From Mucilaginibacter sp. MD40 (GTDB taxonomy: Bacteria > Bacteroidota > Bacteroidia > Sphingobacteriales > Sphingobacteriaceae), in the NCBI RefSeq assembly GCF_002288635.1, contig NZ_NRSW01000001.1:2809852-2873851 (forward strand): DNA of 64,000 bases, in the 5' to 3' direction. The notes below the pieces were generated by a model that saw only the letters and a list, made by a program, of their open reading frames with translations, ran no database searches and was not told the DNA's origin. Shown one piece after another: positions 53,939 to 61,938 of this stretch (position 1 is the stretch's first letter; each line of letters starts with the position of its first letter). Both the position numbers and the translations under genes were made by a program.

Positions 53939-54067
53939 ATGTATTACGGCGCATAAATTGCCCGCACGTTAAAACTAATGCGAAGTTATGCAATATCTCA
54001 CCTCAATATACGTGATAATTACATTTTTGACTTTTACAGGAAGAACATTTTTTCAGGATTCTGCGGC

Positions 54068-54682
54068 TTAGTTTTTTATTGGTTGTAATAACAATGCTGT
54101 GCCTGTGCCTAATATAGCACCAGCCGTAACATCTGTAGGATAATGAACACCCAAATACATACGTGAATAGGCCACAGAACCAGCCCACAAATAGGATGGC
54201 GCAATAACATACCATTTAGGATAAGCCCTGGATAATGCCGTAGCTGTAGAAAAAGTACTTGTTGCATGCCCGGATGGGAATGATGTACTGCTGGCTCTGT
54301 AAACGGGTACAATATTAATATTCTGCACAAAGGGACGACGGCGCTTGGTAATATGCTTTATAAGCAGCATGGCACCATATGAAATAGCTGTGCTGCTGGC
54401 AATATATAAAGCATTTTGGCGCATCTGGCTGTCATTAGTTATGATGCCGCCAATAAGCAGCCCGGCCGGCACGCCAACATCAACGTACTTATAGCTACGT
54501 GATAAAAAGAGCATTACCTCTGTTTGCCCGGGCGTGCGGCTTGCAGCAAGATCAAGCATTACTCTGTCATCAAACTGCTGAATTTTTGATTGCGCACAAG
54601 AGATGTTTACAAATGACACAAATATCATTACGTATATGGCAACAACCAATACCTTCATTAACCGATAACAACCCTGCTTCAT
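54068..54682 (-). CDS. PAP2-family phosphatase
   Basis: 204 residues. Signal-peptide-like start (VLVVAIYVMIFVSFVNISCAQ), then the three phosphatase motifs: KHITKRRRPF, SFPSGHATSTFSTA with the catalytic His, and SRMYLGVHYPTDVTAG. It hydrolyses a lipid or inorganic phosphate at the periplasmic face. The start is the ATG at 54682, or the one at 54658. Divergent from ppk1, 195 bases apart, which suggests but does not prove a link to phosphate metabolism. Confidence 0.92.
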   Translation of the reverse strand: MKQGCYRLMKVLVVAIYVMIFVSFVNISCAQSKIQQFDDRVMLDLAASRTPGQTEVMLFLSRSYKYVDVGVPAGLLIGGIITNDSQMRQNALYIASSTAISYGAMLLIKHITKRRRPFVQNINIVPVYRASSTSFPSGHATSTFSTATALSRAYPKWYVIAPSYLWAGSVAYSRMYLGVHYPTDVTAGAILGTGTALLLQPIKN

Positions 54683-54877
54683 TGATTGAGCCTTTCTGTT
54701 AATTTTTTATTTTTACCAAAGTAAAACAAAAAGGCAATACATGGTTAATTATCGGTAAAGTAACAGAGTACTATCCTTACAAGATACTTATTTTTAGTAA
54801 TTAGGGCTTATATTACTTATTGAAGAACACATCATGACTGATGCTTTAATTTATACATCAAAAACCGGCCATTGATA

Positions 54878-56920
54878 ATGATAGATCCTCCATATTTTAA
54901 CCGCGATATCAGTTGGCTAACATTTAACGGAAGAGTACTTGAAGAAGCTGCTAACGAGCGCGTACCAGTGATGGAACGAATACGCTTCCTGTCAATCTTT
55001 TCTTCCAATCTCGACGAATTTTACCGTGTGCGTTTTCCCGTAATTAAAGCGTTGAAAAAGATAGGTGAAAAAAACAGTGAACATGCTGACGCCGGTGAAC
55101 AGGAAAATATTATACAAAAAGCCAATAAGTTAATACTCAAACAACAAATACACTTTGGGCAGCTACTCACACAGAAATTGATACCCGCTTTAAGCGAAAA
55201 TAATATTAACCTTGTTTATAATAATGCGCTGCCAGAAGAACTAAACGGCGAGACCACCGCCTATTTCCTTTCGGAGGTGTTGGCATTTCTCCAGCCGGTA
55301 TACATTGCAGAAGACACCGCCTTTTTCCCCGAGAATAATAAGCTGTATTTCCTTGTTCAGTTGTATGATGGTGTACAGCAGGAAAAACTGGTATTATTGA
55401 ATATCCCTTCAGACCATCTGCCCCGCTTTTTTAGCAGTGTTGCAGATGGTGTACAGCATATTTGTTTCCTCGATGATATCATACGTGCAAATCTTTCAAA
55501 AATCTTCCGTGATGTAACTATCGGAGGCTGCTATAGCATAAAGATCACCCGCGATGCAGAGCTGGATTTGAAGGACGAATATTCGGGCGAATTATCTGAA
55601 CAAATTGAAAAGCAACTGCAAAAGCGGGATCAGGGCCTTGCTACCCGTTTTTTGTACCAGGCAGATATGCCGCTACGTATGCTGCAAATGTTAAATGAAC
55701 ATTTAGGACTACAAAACGCGAATGCTGTTGAAGGCGGCCACTATCATAATCTTAAAGACTTTTATGGTTTACCGGTAAATAATAAAGCGCTCTTTTACAA
55801 CCAATGGCCCGCACTGCCACTTAATTTAACCGACAAAGAATTGTTGGCTGATATCATTTCCCGTAATGACCTGTTAGTGAATACTCCTTATCAGTCGTAC
55901 GATACCATTTTGCGCTTTTTTAATGAGGCCGCGGTAAACCCGGCTGTAGAGGAAATAAATGTTACTTTATACCGCGTTGCAAGTGATTCAAAAATTGTAA
56001 ATGCGCTTATAAGTGCTGCTAAGAATGGTAAATCCGTTAAAGTTGTTATAGAGCTTAAGGCAAGGTTTGATGAAGAAAACAACCTTAAATGGGCTAAAAA
56101 AATGAAAAATGCCGGCGTGCAGATCATTTACAGCGTTACAGCGCTTAAGGTACATGCTAAAATCGCGCTTGTAAAAACCCGCCGTAATAACCGGATAGTT
56201 TATACCGGCCTGCTGGCTACCGGGAACTTTAATGAAGGCACCGCCCGCTTTTACACCGATCATATCTTACTTACGGCCAACCATAAACTGCTGCGCGAAG
56301 TTGAATTGTTATTCATTTTCCTGGCTAAACGCGAAAAACCGACGTCGGATAATCAGATAAATTTTAAAGAGTTATTGGTTGCCGGCTTTAATTTGCATAA
56401 ACGTTTTATAGATCTTATTGATAGGGAAATTGACCTGGCAAAAAATGGTCACCCGGCATCTATCACTATTAAATTAAACAATCTCGAAGAACGGGTGCTC
56501 ATTGATAAGCTTTACGAGGCGTCTGTGGCTGGTGTTAAGATCAGGCTGATTGTACGGAGTATATGTTGCCTTGTACCCGGCGTGCCTGGACTAAGCGAAA
56601 ACATTTGTATAAAACGTATTGTTGACCGCTATCTGGAACATGGGCGTATATTTATATTTGGTAATGGTGGCAACGCGGAAGTGTTTATGGGTTCGTCCGA
56701 CTGGATGAACCGCAATATCTATCATCGTATAGAAGTTTGTTTCCCGGTTGAAGATACCAACATTAAAAAGCAGGTAAGCGATCTGGTAGAAATTCAGTGG
56801 AATGATACCGAGCAGGCCGTAATAATTAATGACCAGCTAAACCAGGTAAAGCCTGTTATTGAAGGACAGCCATTAGCTTCCCAGGAAAGTATTTATCAAT
56901 ATCTCAAAACGATTGTATGA
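54878..56920 (+). CDS. ppk1: Polyphosphate kinase 1
   Basis: 680 residues from the ATG at 54878 (MIDPPYFNRDISWLTFNGRV). It makes polyphosphate from ATP, reversibly. The catalytic histidines are in TALKVHAKIALVK and RYLEHGRIFIFGNGG, the phospholipase-D-like motifs. Length and domains (N, head, C1, C2) are normal. The stop overlaps the lipoprotein ATG (ATGA), making a probable three-gene operon with the lipoprotein and the kinase-like barrel gene 15 bases after it. Confidence 0.96.
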   Translation: MIDPPYFNRDISWLTFNGRVLEEAANERVPVMERIRFLSIFSSNLDEFYRVRFPVIKALKKIGEKNSEHADAGEQENIIQKANKLILKQQIHFGQLLTQKLIPALSENNINLVYNNALPEELNGETTAYFLSEVLAFLQPVYIAEDTAFFPENNKLYFLVQLYDGVQQEKLVLLNIPSDHLPRFFSSVADGVQHICFLDDIIRANLSKIFRDVTIGGCYSIKITRDAELDLKDEYSGELSEQIEKQLQKRDQGLATRFLYQADMPLRMLQMLNEHLGLQNANAVEGGHYHNLKDFYGLPVNNKALFYNQWPALPLNLTDKELLADIISRNDLLVNTPYQSYDTILRFFNEAAVNPAVEEINVTLYRVASDSKIVNALISAAKNGKSVKVVIELKARFDEENNLKWAKKMKNAGVQIIYSVTALKVHAKIALVKTRRNNRIVYTGLLATGNFNEGTARFYTDHILLTANHKLLREVELLFIFLAKREKPTSDNQINFKELLVAGFNLHKRFIDLIDREIDLAKNGHPASITIKLNNLEERVLIDKLYEASVAGVKIRLIVRSICCLVPGVPGLSENICIKRIVDRYLEHGRIFIFGNGGNAEVFMGSSDWMNRNIYHRIEVCFPVEDTNIKKQVSDLVEIQWNDTEQAVIINDQLNQVKPVIEGQPLASQESIYQYLKTIV

Positions 56921-57768
56921 AAAAACTGAATCTGATTTTACTGGGGGGCTTTTTAAGTTTAAGTGTGGCTTCATGCGGGCAAAACCGAAACAGTTATAAA
57001 AGCCCCGCAGGTTATGATTTGAATCACCCGGTTAAGTATAACATGCCCGCTGATCTACTGGAAATTTCGGGTATAGCCTTTAATAATGGCGATGCTAATA
57101 CCATTTATGCCGAACAGGATGAGGATGGCAAGCTTTTTTATTTTAAGCCCGGCGACAAAAACATCAGGCATACCAAATTTGCCAAACATGGCGACTATGA
57201 AGATGTGGCTGTTATTAATAATTATGCAGTCTTAATGCGAAGCGATGCTACCTTTTTTACATTCCCCTTAAGTGGCATAAAAAATAAGGACGCCGAAAAT
57301 GTACAAGAATTTAAAAAAATACTACCCGATGGCGAATACGAAGGTATGCATGCCAACGGTGGCAAACTCTATGTACTGTGCAAAATAGGCACCGGGGTTG
57401 ACCATAACAAGTGGTGTAACGGCTATATATTAAATATTGATGCAGAAGGCAAACTGGAGCAATCCGGTAACTTTGTAATCGCTGTTAAAAATATTGCTGC
57501 CAAATTAGGCGAAAAAAAGATGAAGTTTCACCCTTCGGCGCTGGCAAGAAATCCAATTACCGGCCAATGGTATATTTTATCGTCAGTTAATAAAATCATC
57601 GTAACAACGGATAATAACTGGAACGTACAACAAGTTTATCCCATAGATCCTAAAATTTTTCTGCAACCCGAAGGTATGGCCTTTGACCGTCAGGGCAACC
57701 TGTATATATCTAACGAAGGCAACAAAACACAGCCGGGCAACATACTTTTCTTTAAACACCATCCCTAA
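56917..57768 (+). CDS. SdiA-regulated-domain-like lipoprotein
   Basis: 283 residues. Signal peptide with lipobox LSVASCGQ (Cys20). A six-bladed-propeller-like domain follows: ADLLEISGIAFNNGDANTIYAEQDEDG near the start and FLQPEGMAFDRQGNLYISNEG near the end match the SdiA-regulated family. It is translationally coupled to ppk1 through an ATGA overlap. Members are esterase- or lactonase-like propellers of unknown substrate; here it is probably on the periplasmic face of a membrane. Confidence 0.85.
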   Translation: MKKLNLILLGGFLSLSVASCGQNRNSYKSPAGYDLNHPVKYNMPADLLEISGIAFNNGDANTIYAEQDEDGKLFYFKPGDKNIRHTKFAKHGDYEDVAVINNYAVLMRSDATFFTFPLSGIKNKDAENVQEFKKILPDGEYEGMHANGGKLYVLCKIGTGVDHNKWCNGYILNIDAEGKLEQSGNFVIAVKNIAAKLGEKKMKFHPSALARNPITGQWYILSSVNKIIVTTDNNWNVQQVYPIDPKIFLQPEGMAFDRQGNLYISNEGNKTQPGNILFFKHHP

Positions 57769-57783
57769 AGCTTATCTCATTAT

Positions 57784-60360
57784 ATGACCTGCAAGAAGCA
57801 ACTGCTTACCACTATATTTTTGATTACTATCACTTTTGCCGCATACGCCCAAAAGGATGTAGAGCCCGATTACCATTTCCGGGACAGCACAGTAGTAAAG
57901 GTACACCCAAGATATAATGATGCCGGGAAGGTTCATCGTTGGTTGTTCGGTAATAACCACCGCACCGAGTGGGCAACTGCTGTAAAACTTCCGGTGATAC
58001 ATATATCAGAAGTAATGGGCGGTCTTGTTCCTGAAAAAGAAGGCGGTGGCATGCAATCAAAGTCTTTAAGATTAAAAGACAAAACCGGGAAAGAATGGGT
58101 GATCCGCAGCGTGGAAAAAACACCGGATAAATTATTACCACCTACATTAAGGCAAACCTTTGTAATTGATTGGCTCGACGATGCCTTAAGTGGACAGCAT
58201 CCATTTTCGGCGTTAGTAGTTCCGCCATTGGCCAAAGCGGTTAATGTACCCCACTCGCATCCGGTTATAGGCGTTATTGCGGCTGATAAAGCCTTGGGAG
58301 AATATAGCGATAAGTTTGCAGGCATGGTTTGCCTATTAGAAGAACGCGAACCTATTGGCGATTCTGACAATACCCTAAAAATGCTGGATAAACTGGTTGA
58401 TGATAACGACAACCATTTTGATGGCGACGAGTTTTTGCGCGCACGCATGCTTGATTTGCTGATTGGAGATTGGGACAGGCATGAAGATCAATGGAGATGG
58501 GCCGACCTTCAAAAGGGTAAGGGAAAAATGTATGTAGGCGTACCACGTGACCGCGACCAGGTTTTTCACCTTGAAGAGGGTCTGTTCCCTACCATTGCCG
58601 CCCTACCCTATATCAGCCCCTTACTGGGCGATTTCAGTTACGACTTACCAAAGGTAAAATATAACCTGGCTAAAACACGGTTTCTGAACCCCTATTCTGA
58701 TTTCCAGATGTCGCACGAACACTGGATGCAGGTAGTAGATGACTTTGTAGCTAAACAAACGGACGCTGTTTTTGAAGAAGCATTAAAACGGTTGCCCGGC
58801 GATACCTATAAAATGGGGCATGATGTTTTACTGGCCAAGTTGAAATCGCGCAGAGCCGCTTTGCCCGAAGCTATGGACCGTTATTACAAGTTCATATACC
58901 GTATTGTTGACCTCAGATTAAGCGATAAGAATGAACAGGTACTTATAACCGGCCAGCCCGACAGTAGCTTGCTCATACAGATAAATAAAATAAGTAAGGA
59001 AGGAAAAATTAAAGACACTTTGTTGTACCATGCTTATCTGCCGCGTTATACTCACGAGATACGACTTTATACATCAAAAGGTGACGACCAGGTAACTGTT
59101 GATAATAAAACTTCGCCTATACATGTGCGCCTGATTGGGACCGACGGTGAAAAAACCTATAACATTGTTAATTCAGATGCTATACTGCAGGTTTATACCC
59201 CACCGGGTGCAAAATTTGAAGGTTTGGACAGAAAAGTAAGTAAGCATATTTCCGCAGATACCACCAATACACGCTTCCTGCAAACCAACTTATATAATAT
59301 ATGGATGCCTTTAGCCACAGCGGGACTTAATGCCGACGATGGCTTATTGTTAGGCGCCGGTGTTAAATACATTAAAAAAGACGGCTTCCGCAAGTTACCT
59401 TATACCAGTTCGCAGCAGATAATGCTTACTCATGCCTTTGCTACAGATGCATTCAGAATAAAATATAATGGTGAGTGGATAAAAGCCATTGGGAATGCGG
59501 ACATTACTATGCAGGCCTACATACAAGCGCCTGATAATACTACAAATTTTTTCGGGTTGGGTAATGGTACGCCTATCAATAAAAACCAGCCTAATTACCG
59601 CCGGTATTATCGTACCCGATTTGATACTTACCAGCTTGACCCTGCTCTAAGATGGGTAACGAACAATAACACCACTTTTAGTATCGGGCCCTCGTTTCAG
59701 TTTTATCACCTGGACCTTAGGGATAATGAGGGTCGTTTTATTACCCAAACAGCCAGGATAGGCTCCTACGACAGCCTGATATTGGATAAAGATAAAGCTC
59801 ATTTGGGGATAGTGCTCAATTACAATTCCAATCAGCGTAAAGGTAGCATACTTCCGGTTGGAGGTTATTATTTCAATATTAATGTACAGGGGTATAATGG
59901 CTTAAATAATTATTCTAAGTCTTACATTCAAATACGGCCCGAATTTAGTTTTTATCAGAAATTGAATAATAAAGGCACCATAGTTTTATCAGACCGTGTG
60001 GGCGGTGGAGTAACATTTGGAAATCCGGCGTTTTACCAGTCTATGTTTTTAGGTGGGCAGGGCAACCTCTTAGGTTATTTGCAGTACCGTTTTGCAGGAA
60101 AGCATATGATATATAACAATTTACAGGCACGGATAAAACTATTTAATATTGCCAGTTATATTGTGCCCGGCCAAATGGGTATTACCGGATTTTATGATGC
60201 CGGGCGCGTTTGGGCCGAAAGTGAGAATTCGGATAAAATACACCAGGGTGTTGGTGGCGGCATATACTTCTCCCCTGCAGGCTTAACCGTTTTACAGGTG
60301 CTAATGGGCCATTCAGAAGAAGGTTGGTACCCATATATATCCATGAATTTCAGAATCTGA
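57784..60360 (+). CDS. Kinase-like periplasmic domain fused to an Omp85/BamA-type barrel
   Basis: 858 residues. Signal peptide to about residue 22 (FAAYAQ). Residues 75-330 resemble an atypical kinase lobe pair: GGGMQSKSLRLKDKTGKEW (Gly-rich loop and strand, 87-105) then VIRSV, a DWDRHEDQ loop (229-236) like the DRHxxN catalytic loop of HipA/CotH-type kinases, and PRDRDQVF (254-261) like the metal-binding loop. About 500-858 is an Omp85-type barrel (GGQGNLLGYLQYRFAGKH, TGFYDAGRVW, YISMNFRI at the end). Third gene of the ppk1 operon. The kinase reading is inference. Confidence 0.75.
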   Translation: MTCKKQLLTTIFLITITFAAYAQKDVEPDYHFRDSTVVKVHPRYNDAGKVHRWLFGNNHRTEWATAVKLPVIHISEVMGGLVPEKEGGGMQSKSLRLKDKTGKEWVIRSVEKTPDKLLPPTLRQTFVIDWLDDALSGQHPFSALVVPPLAKAVNVPHSHPVIGVIAADKALGEYSDKFAGMVCLLEEREPIGDSDNTLKMLDKLVDDNDNHFDGDEFLRARMLDLLIGDWDRHEDQWRWADLQKGKGKMYVGVPRDRDQVFHLEEGLFPTIAALPYISPLLGDFSYDLPKVKYNLAKTRFLNPYSDFQMSHEHWMQVVDDFVAKQTDAVFEEALKRLPGDTYKMGHDVLLAKLKSRRAALPEAMDRYYKFIYRIVDLRLSDKNEQVLITGQPDSSLLIQINKISKEGKIKDTLLYHAYLPRYTHEIRLYTSKGDDQVTVDNKTSPIHVRLIGTDGEKTYNIVNSDAILQVYTPPGAKFEGLDRKVSKHISADTTNTRFLQTNLYNIWMPLATAGLNADDGLLLGAGVKYIKKDGFRKLPYTSSQQIMLTHAFATDAFRIKYNGEWIKAIGNADITMQAYIQAPDNTTNFFGLGNGTPINKNQPNYRRYYRTRFDTYQLDPALRWVTNNNTTFSIGPSFQFYHLDLRDNEGRFITQTARIGSYDSLILDKDKAHLGIVLNYNSNQRKGSILPVGGYYFNINVQGYNGLNNYSKSYIQIRPEFSFYQKLNNKGTIVLSDRVGGGVTFGNPAFYQSMFLGGQGNLLGYLQYRFAGKHMIYNNLQARIKLFNIASYIVPGQMGITGFYDAGRVWAESENSDKIHQGVGGGIYFSPAGLTVLQVLMGHSEEGWYPYISMNFRI

Positions 60361-60364
60361 TAAT

Positions 60365-60401
60365 TAAAAAAGCCGCTCCCAACTTGCGTCGGGATGCGGC
60401 T
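60365..60401 (-). terminator. Terminator of the RND outer-membrane-factor gene
   Basis: On the minus strand AGCCGC-A-TCCC pairs with GGGA-GCGGCT around a 10-base loop, followed by a six-T run. It ends the minus-strand efflux unit, 26 bases after the stop. Confidence 0.85.
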
Positions 60402-60426
60402 CCTCAGATCACTCATCAACAAGAGA

Positions 60427-61836
60427 TCATTTCCAGCCACCACCAAGCGAGCGATAAAGCTCTGCCACGGCGCTTAGCTGCTGGCGTTTAATGGAAGCCA
60501 GTTCCAGTTCGCTTTGCAACACATTACTTTGGGCAGTTATCACCTCAAGGTAATTGGCCATGCCGTTTTTAAACAGCAGGTTAGCATTGCCGGTTGCCTG
60601 CTGCAAGGTTTTTACCCTGTTAGCAGCAATGGCTTGTTGCGCTTTTAGCTTTTCTATTTTTACCATTGCATCTGATACTTCGCCAACGGCATTTAGTACT
60701 GATTGACGGAACTGTAGTACAGTTTTTTCGCGTTCAACCTTAGCTACTTCGTATTGGGTTTTTAACCTTTTGCGGTTGAATATCGGTTGTGTGATACCAC
60801 CGGCCACCGTACCAAATAAAGAAGCAGGCAGGCTGAACCAGTTGCTTGCCCTGAAGGAGTTTACACCACCCTGCGCGGTAATGGTTAGTGACGGGTACAT
60901 ATTGGCAGCAGCTATACCCACGTTGGCATTAGCTACATTTAGTTCCAGTTCCGCGCTGCGCACATCCGGCCTGCGGCTCACAATGGCTGATGGCAAACCG
61001 GTAGGTACATTCTCAGCTACAGGTAACTGATCTAAACGAGTATTGCGCTCAATTGCGGAAGGCAAGGCACCTGCAAGTATGCGTAAGGCATTTTCCTGTA
61101 TGATGATGTTTTGCTCAAACTCGGGCACCAGTTGTGCAGCTGCCAGGCGCTGTGCCTCAGCTTGCTGTACAGCCAATGAAGTAACCTGCCCCGATTTGAA
61201 TTGCAGGTTTAAAATCCGCAAAGTGCTATCGGTCAGTGTTACATTACGTTTAGCAATTTGCAACTGCTCATCCAGCATCAGCAGGTTATAGTAACCTTGA
61301 GAAACGGATGCGACTATGTTAGTTTGAATGGCCTTGCGCGCCTCATATGTTTGCAAATACTGCGCTAAAGCGGCGCTGGTTTGATTGCGGATCTTACCCC
61401 AAATGTCTGCCTCCCATGATAAGCCGAGGTTAGCGTTGTAATCCTCTATATGTTTTGAGCCAAGAAACTGACCAAGGCTTAAGCCGTTAAGGCTGTTATC
61501 ACTTGGGCGGGTGGTGTTGGCGGTAACGTTAAGGTTTACCTGCGGGGTGTAATTAAACTTGATCTGGTTGAACAATAACCGTGACGATTCAATATTTTTC
61601 AAAGCGATCTGCAAATCATAGTTGTTGCGGATGGCATCGTCTATCAGCTTTTGCAAAGTTGCATCAGCAAAAAAGTTTTTCCACTGGACATCTGCAATAC
61701 TGCTGGTATCCGCAGTGGTTACTGCATTCCTGAAAGCCACAGGCAGTTCAGGTTTTGGTGTTTTAACGTTTTTTGAAACGTTGCAGGCGCTTATGATCAG
61801 TGACAATACAAATAGCCCGCTTAATATCTTTTTCAT
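60427..61836 (-). CDS. NodT-type RND outer membrane factor lipoprotein
   Basis: 469 residues from the ATG at 61836 (MKKILSGLFVLSLIISACNV), lipobox LIISAC with Cys18. NodT-family motifs: FRNAVTTADTSSIADVQWKNFFADATLQKLI and IEDYNANLGLSWEADIWGKIRNQ; SRRPDVRSAELELNVANANVG begins the second half; it ends VAELYRSLGGGWK. The exit duct for the RND pump encoded upstream on the same strand, 102 bases away with a palindromic repeat doublet between. A longer TTG/ATG start at 61878 would lie in that repeat and is rejected. Confidence 0.95.
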   Translation of the reverse strand: MKKILSGLFVLSLIISACNVSKNVKTPKPELPVAFRNAVTTADTSSIADVQWKNFFADATLQKLIDDAIRNNYDLQIALKNIESSRLLFNQIKFNYTPQVNLNVTANTTRPSDNSLNGLSLGQFLGSKHIEDYNANLGLSWEADIWGKIRNQTSAALAQYLQTYEARKAIQTNIVASVSQGYYNLLMLDEQLQIAKRNVTLTDSTLRILNLQFKSGQVTSLAVQQAEAQRLAAAQLVPEFEQNIIIQENALRILAGALPSAIERNTRLDQLPVAENVPTGLPSAIVSRRPDVRSAELELNVANANVGIAAANMYPSLTITAQGGVNSFRASNWFSLPASLFGTVAGGITQPIFNRKRLKTQYEVAKVEREKTVLQFRQSVLNAVGEVSDAMVKIEKLKAQQAIAANRVKTLQQATGNANLLFKNGMANYLEVITAQSNVLQSELELASIKRQQLSAVAELYRSLGGGWK

Positions 61837-61867
61837 TTTGTTGTTGTGTTGAGGAGCCTCTACCCAA

Positions 61868-61923
61868 CCCCTCTCCAAAGGAGAGGGGCTAAGATATTCC
61901 TGAACCCTCTCCTTTGGAGAGGG
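61868..61923. repeat. Palindrome doublet between RND permease and outer membrane factor genes
   Basis: CCCCTCTCC-AAA-GGAGAGGGG (61868-61888) and CCCTCTCC-TTT-GGAGAGGG (61905-61923). Each is a hairpin; because the loops are AAA and TTT, the second is also the reverse complement of the first, giving a larger inverted repeat with flanks ACCCAA and CAGGGT. This is the style of REP-like dispersed elements common in Bacteroidota. Confidence 0.75.
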
Positions 61924-61938
61924 CAGGGTGAGGCATTT

